DNA of 29,327 nucleotides from JBAZWE01 sp041658605. GTDB taxonomy: Bacteria > Actinomycetota > Thermoleophilia > BMS3ABIN01. How positions within the stretch are numbered: position 1 is the stretch's first letter; every line of letters starts with the position of its first letter. The stretch spans positions 1-29,327 of the forward strand of contig JBAZZU010000025.1 in assembly GCA_041658605.1 (NCBI GenBank), written 5' to 3'. The translations under genes were made by a program, and so were the position numbers. This document shows, piece by piece, positions 22,608-27,495 of the stretch. The notes under the pieces were generated by a model. The model was not told where the DNA came from and made no database searches. It saw only the letters and a list, made by a program, of their open reading frames with translations.

Positions 22608-23266
22608 TGTTTGTCGTGATCGCCGGTGGAGGAAAAGTAGGGCGTACCTTGACGCGCATGCTGACGAGCAGGGGGAACGAAGTCATGATGATCGAGCAGG
22701 ACCGCCGCCGCTACCAGAGGCTGACCCAGGAATTCGATGAATCGGTGATGCTGGGTGACGCCACCGAGATCTTCAATCTCGAGCGGGCCGGAATCGAGCG
22801 CGCCGATGTCGTCGCGGCGGTCACAGGCGACGATGAGGACAATATCATCATCTGCCAGGTGGCCAATCACAAGTTCAATGTGCCCAAGGCTATCGCCCGC
22901 GTGAATAATCCCGAGAACCAGGAGGCGTTCGACGTACTCGGCATCGGGCCGACGGTTTCGGCCACGAACTCGCTGCTCTCGCTGATCGAACATGAGATGC
23001 CCACGCACAAGCTCGTCCATCTGCTTAACCTGAAGAAGGAAAACCTCGAGATAGTGGAGGTGATGGTAGAGGAGGGCTCATCGCTTTCGCACAAGCGCAT
23101 CGAGGAGATAGAACTGCCGGCGGGCGTCCTGCTCATTTCCATCCTGCGCGACACCCATGCGCTTATCCCGCAGGGCTCCACCGAGCTGCGCGCCGGCGAT
23201 CAGATACTGGCCATCCTCGAACCGGGCAGGGAAGAGGAACTGACGCACCTGTTCCTTTCAGAGTAG
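22607..23266 (+). CDS. TrkA family potassium uptake protein with N and C domains (CeoC-like)
   Basis: The 219-residue protein has a TrkA-N domain (GGGKVG at 7-12, acidic MIEQDRRR, then CQVANHKFNVPKAIARVNNP) and a TrkA-C ligand-binding domain from about residue 140 (ENLEIVEVMVEEGSSL to the end). Its ATG overlaps the upstream TGA by one base, indicating coupling. It likely forms a mixed complex with its shorter partner on the cytoplasmic side of the permease. Together with the upstream genes this reproduces the APC permease-CeoB-CeoC cluster known from mycobacteria. Confidence 0.9.
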   Translation: MFVVIAGGGKVGRTLTRMLTSRGNEVMMIEQDRRRYQRLTQEFDESVMLGDATEIFNLERAGIERADVVAAVTGDDEDNIIICQVANHKFNVPKAIARVNNPENQEAFDVLGIGPTVSATNSLLSLIEHEMPTHKLVHLLNLKKENLEIVEVMVEEGSSLSHKRIEEIELPAGVLLISILRDTHALIPQGSTELRAGDQILAILEPGREEELTHLFLSE

Positions 23267-23320
23267 CCTGAGTCCATCCCGCTGGCTCCGTGACCAACAT
23301 CACACTCCTGATGCGGCCGC

Positions 23321-23336
23321 GGTTGTTATAACAGCC
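23321..23336. promoter_or_regulatory. Near-perfect palindrome upstream of the DUF1858 gene
   Basis: GGTTGTTATAACAGCC is a 16-bp palindrome with one mismatched pair; its core TGTTATAACA is perfect. It lies about 90 nt upstream of the DUF1858 start and just before TATGCT/TGCTAATAA (23349-23359), which may include the -10 box. The likely role is an operator for a dimeric regulator, but no specific regulator can be named. Confidence 0.35.
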
Positions 23337-23427
23337 GCCGTCGCGGGGTATGCTAATAACACGCAGGCATCAAGACCCCGCCCCTGGATCCTCCGGCGCG
23401 GCCGTGATTTTTCAGGAAGGAGAAATT

Positions 23428-23652
23428 ATGACGGACATGAAGGAAATAACGGAAATAAGCGGCGAGACGATCATCGGTGACGTAGTCGAATGGCTCCCCG
23501 GTGGGGCGGACGTGATTGAAAAATATTTTGGCAACGGCTGCTTTTCCTGTCCAGGCATCCGCATGGAGTCGATCAATTTCGGCGCCACCATGCATGGCAT
23601 CGACGCCGAACTTGTAGTCGCGGATTTAAGGGACCTTCTCGATAAAGGCTGA
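23428..23652 (+). CDS. DUF1858-domain (hybrid-cluster-protein-associated) CxxC protein
   Basis: The 74-residue product matches the DUF1858 / TIGR03980 redox-disulfide family: ETIIGDVVEWLPGGADVIEKYF, the CFSC pair (Cys38, Cys41), then a GATMHGIDAELVVADL helix. Members are often encoded near hybrid-cluster proteins or other nitrosative and anaerobic stress genes; their biochemical role is unclear. ATG 23428 follows GGAAGGAG at about 23415-23422; an upstream in-frame start at 23350 would add unrelated residues. It is monocistronic, ending at a strong terminator and facing the COX1-like gene. Confidence 0.87.
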   Translation: MTDMKEITEISGETIIGDVVEWLPGGADVIEKYFGNGCFSCPGIRMESINFGATMHGIDAELVVADLRDLLDKG

Positions 23653-23694
23653 TTGAAGAACATCGGACGGATATAAGGAATGCGGAATAATATA

Positions 23695-23724
23695 AGAGAC
23701 CGGCCAACAGGCCGGTCTCTTTTT
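23695..23724. terminator. Intrinsic terminator between convergent genes
   Basis: An 11-bp perfect stem, AGAGACCGGCC (23695-23705) with GGCCGGTCTCT (23710-23720), closes an AACA loop and is followed by TTTT. It ends the DUF1858 transcript and, as the A/T-rich tract on the other side suggests, may work in both directions. Confidence 0.88.
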
Positions 23725-23750
23725 GCTGGTAATAATTTCCTTCCCGCTGG

Positions 23751-24215
23751 TTATTCCTTCGCGGGCGGTTTCTTCGCGGGGACGACCGGTGTTGGCGCTG
23801 GAAGCGCGCCGGAGATCGTCATCCACATGTTCCACGCGAAGATGACGCCGCCCAGCGCGTACAGCGCTCCGAAGGGAGCAACCGCCCAGCGCAGCAGGTC
23901 GGCGCTGGAGTAAGCCGCGACCAGCAGTGCAACGAACATGCCCGCCAGCCCGATGATATTCATCCACAACTGCACGGTGGAAGCGCCTTCGTTGTGCAGT
24001 GGCCGGCCGCTGAACCTCGGCAGGATATGATATCCCACACCGAAGATCAGCATCATGACCGCGCCCAGCAGGTTGATGTGGGCATGGGCGCTGGTAATGT
24101 ACTGGGGAATATCAGCCTTCGGCAATATATGCAGCGCCATCAACACCCCAAGGATAACTCCCGCCGCCAGTGACAGCAGGCTCGTCTTGATAAAGCCGAT
24201 AACCGTGGGACTCAT
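23751..24215 (-). CDS. Small COX1-like (haem-copper oxidase subunit I family) membrane protein
   Basis: This 154-residue protein has four predicted membrane helices and ends in a Pro/Lys/Ala-rich tail. It carries SAHAHINLLGAVMMLIFGVG followed by YHILPRFSGRPL, the pattern of short proteins often annotated as cytochrome c oxidase subunit I; His44, His46 and His63 could bind haem. It is far too short for a full oxidase, so electron transfer or NO/haem sensing are both possible, but no function is established. AGAGGGGG at 24221-24228 supports the ATG. It lies 61 nt behind the zinc-ribbon gene, probably in the same operon. Confidence 0.75.
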   Translation of the reverse strand: MSPTVIGFIKTSLLSLAAGVILGVLMALHILPKADIPQYITSAHAHINLLGAVMMLIFGVGYHILPRFSGRPLHNEGASTVQLWMNIIGLAGMFVALLVAAYSSADLLRWAVAPFGALYALGGVIFAWNMWMTISGALPAPTPVVPAKKPPAKE

Positions 24216-24276
24216 TCAAACCCCCTCTGGATCGAGTTATATTTGCGTGCAGAGTGCGAGCAGTTATCGAAACGTC

Positions 24277-24417
24277 TCAATGGGCGCCGTGTATCAGGAT
24301 GGGGAGGCAATGGACACACACCCATTCATCCCTGCCTTCCTTGACGCAGGATAAAAGCACCGCCTGGTCGCTGCTTTTGCCGCATTCCAAACACTTGGGT
24401 GTCGTCTGATCGTTCAT
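24277..24417 (-). CDS. Small zinc-ribbon-like protein, 46 residues
   Basis: The frame encodes MNDQTTPKCLECGKSSDQAV, a middle LLSCVKEG, and a C-terminal EWVCVHCLPILIHGAH. Cys9-x2-Cys12 and Cys34-x2-Cys37 form two knuckles typical of a zinc ribbon, with Cys24 and His36 extra. AGGAG (complement of 24422-24426) lies 4 nt before the ATG. The length is below common gene-finding cut-offs. The WVCxxCLPxLIHG ending looks like a conserved motif I have seen in similar short proteins near redox genes. It is between the CRP-family gene and the COX1-like gene on the same strand. Confidence 0.75.
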   Translation of the reverse strand: MNDQTTPKCLECGKSSDQAVLLSCVKEGRDEWVCVHCLPILIHGAH

Positions 24418-24443
24418 TGTTCTCCTTTGATCTGAAAGTAGTA

Positions 24444-24505
24444 TTGTTTTCGCAGTCCTTTCCGCTTGTACCTTTATCTATCCCGAAACAGCATTGCGAA
24501 AACAA
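24444..24505. promoter_or_regulatory. Spaced 11-bp inverted repeat upstream of the zinc-ribbon gene
   Basis: TTGTTTTCGCA (24444-24454) recurs as its exact reverse complement TGCGAAAACAA at 24495-24505, 40 nt apart. Together they flank the presumed 5' region of the minus-strand operon. They could be a paired operator for DNA looping or the base of a long RNA hairpin in the leader. Confidence 0.5.
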
Positions 24506-24567
24506 ATGGCATATATTGAGGATAACCGCGGGAACGGGAAGCTAAGATGAGGCCGGTCAAAAGGGGA

Positions 24568-24583
24568 TGTGAGCCTGGTCACA
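24568..24583. promoter_or_regulatory. Perfect CRP-type binding site TGTGA-N6-TCACA
   Basis: TGTGAGCCTGGTCACA matches the Escherichia coli CRP consensus arms exactly. It lies 31 nt beyond the stop of the CRP-family gene and about 150 nt before the zinc-ribbon start, on the shared minus-strand upstream region. On the minus strand TATATG (complement of 24510-24515) could be the -10 box, putting the site near -72, a class I-like position. The regulator next door has the matching recognition helix. Confidence 0.65.
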
Positions 24584-24613
24584 CATTTGGCGACACCATG
24601 GGGCAACGGGACG

Positions 24614-25300
24614 CTATCGCGCCCAGATCCGGAGCTTCTCCCTGTCCGTGATCGTGATCAGGCGGCGGTTTAGCTCCAGCATCTTCTGTTTTTCCATCTT
24701 TTTGAGCTCGCGGGTGACTGTCTCGCGGGAAGTGCCCACGATGTCCGCCAGCTCCTGGCGCGAAAGCGGCAGCTCGATCAGGATCCCCGCCTCTGTTTCA
24801 GTCCCGTAATCATCCGCCAGCCGGGACAGCAACCCGGCAAGGCGATGAGGCACCTGCTTGAACGAGAGGTCACGGACGAGCTCGAGCGCCTGGCGTAGCC
24901 GCAATCCCAGGACCCTGATTATCTTGAGCGCGATTTCCGGGTGGCGCCGCACTACCTCGTTCAGATCCTCGCGGCGGATGAGATATATCTCTGAATCGGA
25001 CATGGTAGCGGCCGAAGCCGGGTAGGGGCCGCCGTCGAACGCGGGGACATCACCGAATATCTGTCCGTCGCCGAGCATGGTCAGGACCTGCTCCCGGCCG
25101 TCCGCGGACGCCTTGTATATTTTTACCATGCCGGTTTTGACCAGGTAGAAAGTCGAGGCCGGGTCGTTCTCGTGGAAAACGACCGTGTTTTTTTTCAGTT
25201 TTCTCTTGACGACGAGCGGGACTATCTCGTCGAGCTCCCCGTCATCCATGCCGGAAAAGATGGGTGTTTTCCTGAGATATTCTTTCCTGGTATCAGTCAT
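24614..25300 (-). CDS. CRP/FNR-family transcriptional regulator
   Basis: The 228-residue protein has an N-terminal cyclic-nucleotide-binding-like domain (about 13-130), a dimer helix and a C-terminal winged helix. It contains no cysteine, so it is not an FNR-type iron-sulphur sensor. The phosphate-binding Arg of cAMP receptors is not conserved (FDGGPYPASAA in place of an RSA motif), so cAMP is unlikely as effector; haem or NO sensing as in DNR proteins is possible. The recognition helix SRETVTREL (Arg192, Glu193, Arg197) equals that of CRP. No ribosome-binding site precedes the ATG. Confidence 0.92.
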   Translation of the reverse strand: MTDTRKEYLRKTPIFSGMDDGELDEIVPLVVKRKLKKNTVVFHENDPASTFYLVKTGMVKIYKASADGREQVLTMLGDGQIFGDVPAFDGGPYPASAATMSDSEIYLIRREDLNEVVRRHPEIALKIIRVLGLRLRQALELVRDLSFKQVPHRLAGLLSRLADDYGTETEAGILIELPLSRQELADIVGTSRETVTRELKKMEKQKMLELNRRLITITDREKLRIWAR

Positions 25301-25306
25301 GCGGTA

Positions 25307-25312
25307 ATTCTA
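25307..25312 (-). promoter_or_regulatory. -10 box implying a leaderless crp-family transcript
   Basis: On the minus strand TAGAAT ends 6 nt before the ATG of the CRP-family gene, so transcription would begin at or next to the A of the start codon. This and the lack of any purine-rich ribosome-binding site suggest a leaderless mRNA, which is common in Actinomycetota. No good -35 is seen. Confidence 0.45.
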
Positions 25313-25361
25313 ACGCATATGACGGATAACGTAAGACCCCGATTCCAGGCGTGCTTCTAAC

Positions 25362-25370
25362 TGTTATAAT
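25362..25370 (+). promoter_or_regulatory. Extended -10 promoter of tilS
   Basis: TGTTATAAT contains a perfect TATAAT with the TGn extension. No -35 of quality lies upstream, as allowed for extended -10 promoters. The start point near 25377 precedes the tilS frame and is divergent from the CRP-family gene. Confidence 0.6.
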
Positions 25371-25412
25371 ATCCTTCAAGGCCTATTGCTCCATGGGGGT
25401 GTCAACAGGCGA

Positions 25413-26870
25413 ATGAGGGAACCTTCAATTTCATCATTATCCCCGGACCAGTCCTCTTCACAGGCGCTGTCACGCGCGGGTGAATATATCGGCAGGAAGA
25501 ACCTGGTCGGCAGCATGGACCGCGTTTTATGCATGGTCTCAGGCGGAGCCGACTCGGTGGCGATGCTAAACATCCTGCATTCATTGTCAATCAGCAGCAA
25601 GACTTCTTTCCCCGGCGACTTCTCCCTTGGCATCTGCCATGTAAACTACGGGCGCCGTGATACAGAAAGCGACGCGGACGAAGCTTTTGTCCGCGGTCTG
25701 GGCGACGGGATGGGTATCCCAGTCCATACCCTGCGCGCGCCCAGTGAAAAGCGTTCCAATTTTCAGTCCTGGGCCCGGGATTTTCGTTATCTGGCTGCCC
25801 AGAACCTCTGCCGCTGGCAGGGGTACACGCGCATCGCTGTCGGCCACAACAAGGACGACCGCATCGAGACGTTCATCTACCGGCTGCTCACTTATTCAGG
25901 GCGCCGCTCCCTGGTGGTCATGCCGCCGCGCCGCGGCATGGTGATCCGCCCGCTGCTTTTCATGACATCGAACGAGATTCGCGAATATTGCATCGCAAGC
26001 GGGCTCGACTGGCGCGAGGACGATTCCAACCAGTCACTCGATTATGCCCGCAACCGCATCAGGCATCACGTTACGCCGCGCCTTGAAGAGATCCAGCCGG
26101 ATTTCCGTGAGCGCATCACGGATACGCTGGCATTGCTGGAAGACGAGGACGAGATACTGGATTCTGTCACGGGGGAAGCCTGGCGCGCCGTTGCAAGGTC
26201 AGAAGATGGTCAGGTCACGCTCAGCGCCTTCGAAGTCAGCGTATTACCCAGGGCCGTTGCCCGCCTGGTAATGCGCCGCTGGCTGTCGAATCACGGAGGG
26301 CAGATGCGTCTATCGCGCCGCCTGCTGGATTCGCTGGTGGACCTCTGCTCCGATCAGAACGGCAGCAGCAGTATCTCACTATCCGATGACCTGCAGGTCG
26401 AGCGTCAATACGATAGACTATTGCTTGTCACGGCGGGGTCAAAGTCCGCTCTGACGATACCGGAACCGGTGAAACTTCCAGTCCCGGGAAAAGTCGAATT
26501 CGGCGATTATGTGATCGAGGCCGCCGATATTTCGAGGCGGGATGTCTCCGATGAGGAGATATCGTCACTTGGTCCCATGGAAGCGCTGGTCGACGGCGAT
26601 GCGCTATCGCTGCCCCTTGTAGTCAGATCATGGCGCGCGGGTGACAGATTTAACCCCCTGGGTTTTAAGGGAAGCAAGACTATCCAGGACCTGTTTACGG
26701 ATGAGAAGATCCCGAAAAGTGAGCGCGGCCGCATTCCGGTTGTAACCGCCGGGAACATCATAGTCTGGGTTTGCGGTTTGAGGATGTCGGAAAAATTCAA
26801 GGTGGCCCCGGAAAGCGCGAGGCTGATACGGCTCAATGCGGCCAGGAGGAAAATTGATAACACAGTTTGA
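25413..26870 (+). CDS. tilS: tRNA(Ile)-lysidine synthase
   Basis: TilS attaches lysine to C34 of tRNA(Ile) with anticodon CAU, changing its codon meaning and charging; it is essential. The PP-loop SGGADS (43-48), the GHNKDDRIETFIYRL segment and the later DWREDDSNQSLDYARNRIRH are characteristic. The protein is 485 residues with the long form C-terminal domains (the ending RSWRAGDRFNPLGFKGSKTI is the TilS-C domain). ATG 25413 is used here; TTG 25386 is in frame and would add nine residues, and neither has a clear ribosome-binding site. It overlaps hpt by 17 nt. Confidence 0.93.
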   Translation: MREPSISSLSPDQSSSQALSRAGEYIGRKNLVGSMDRVLCMVSGGADSVAMLNILHSLSISSKTSFPGDFSLGICHVNYGRRDTESDADEAFVRGLGDGMGIPVHTLRAPSEKRSNFQSWARDFRYLAAQNLCRWQGYTRIAVGHNKDDRIETFIYRLLTYSGRRSLVVMPPRRGMVIRPLLFMTSNEIREYCIASGLDWREDDSNQSLDYARNRIRHHVTPRLEEIQPDFRERITDTLALLEDEDEILDSVTGEAWRAVARSEDGQVTLSAFEVSVLPRAVARLVMRRWLSNHGGQMRLSRRLLDSLVDLCSDQNGSSSISLSDDLQVERQYDRLLLVTAGSKSALTIPEPVKLPVPGKVEFGDYVIEAADISRRDVSDEEISSLGPMEALVDGDALSLPLVVRSWRAGDRFNPLGFKGSKTIQDLFTDEKIPKSERGRIPVVTAGNIIVWVCGLRMSEKFKVAPESARLIRLNAARRKIDNTV

Positions 26871-27390
26871 GCAGATAGTCGTTGAGGAGAAGGATATACG
26901 CCGGCGGATCTCCGAGCTGGCGCAGCAGATTTCAGTAGATTACGCGGACAAGGACCCCCTGCTGGTCTGTGTCCTCAAGGGGGCAGTCTTCTTCATGGCC
27001 GATCTGGCCAGGGAGATAACCATTCCATGTGAACTCGATTTTATGGCCGTCTCGAGCTACGGTTCCTCGACGGATTCCTCCGGCGTTGTGAGGATACTCA
27101 AGGATCTGGACGAGCACATTGAAGGTCGACATGTGATCATCGTCGAAGACATTGTTGATTCGGGACTGACGCTGAGTTATCTGCGCAAGAACCTGGGCGC
27201 CCGCGACCCGGCCAGCGTCGAGGTCTGCGCCCTGCTGACGAAGCCAGCGCGGCGCAAAGTAGATATTCCCTGCAAATACGTGGGTTTTGAGATTCCCGAC
27301 TCATTTGTGGTGGGGTTCGGCCTCGACTATATGGAACGTTACCGTAACCTCAGGTATATCGCGGTTCTTCCTGAGGAGTACATGGAGTAA
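26854..27390 (+). CDS. hpt: Hypoxanthine phosphoribosyltransferase
   Basis: Hpt salvages hypoxanthine and guanine to IMP and GMP using phosphoribosyl pyrophosphate. The PRPP-binding loop VIIVEDIVDSGLT (94-106) is intact, with VCVLKGAVFFMADLAR, FMAVSSYGSST and the purine-contact region FVVGFGLDYMERYRNLRYI. The start is TTG 26854, 4 nt after AGGAGG (26844-26849), inside the end of tilS; an upstream ATG (26836) would lack that signal. The 178-residue length is normal. The tilS-hpt-ftsH order is widely conserved in Gram-positive bacteria. Confidence 0.94.
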   Translation: MITQFEQIVVEEKDIRRRISELAQQISVDYADKDPLLVCVLKGAVFFMADLAREITIPCELDFMAVSSYGSSTDSSGVVRILKDLDEHIEGRHVIIVEDIVDSGLTLSYLRKNLGARDPASVEVCALLTKPARRKVDIPCKYVGFEIPDSFVVGFGLDYMERYRNLRYIAVLPEEYME

Positions 27391-27395
27391 GTCGC

Positions 27396-27459
27396 AATAT
27401 TCGGGAAATGCAGAAGGCCGGCCCTGATGGTCGGTCTTGGCTTTCGAATATGCGATAAT
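27396..27459 (+). promoter_or_regulatory. Hairpin and candidate -10 box between hpt and ftsH
   Basis: AAGGCCGGCC (27414-27423) pairs with GGTCGGTCTT (27429-27438) around CTGAT, and a second pair ATATTCG/CGAATAT (27397-27403, 27445-27451) encloses it. The U-run is poor (GGCTTTCG), so termination would be partial. GATAAT (27454-27459) at the edge may be a -10 box for ftsH, without a clear -35. Confidence 0.4.
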
Positions 27460-27495
27460 GTTATGGGTCTGAAGTAAGTCAGTACAGGAAAGGAT

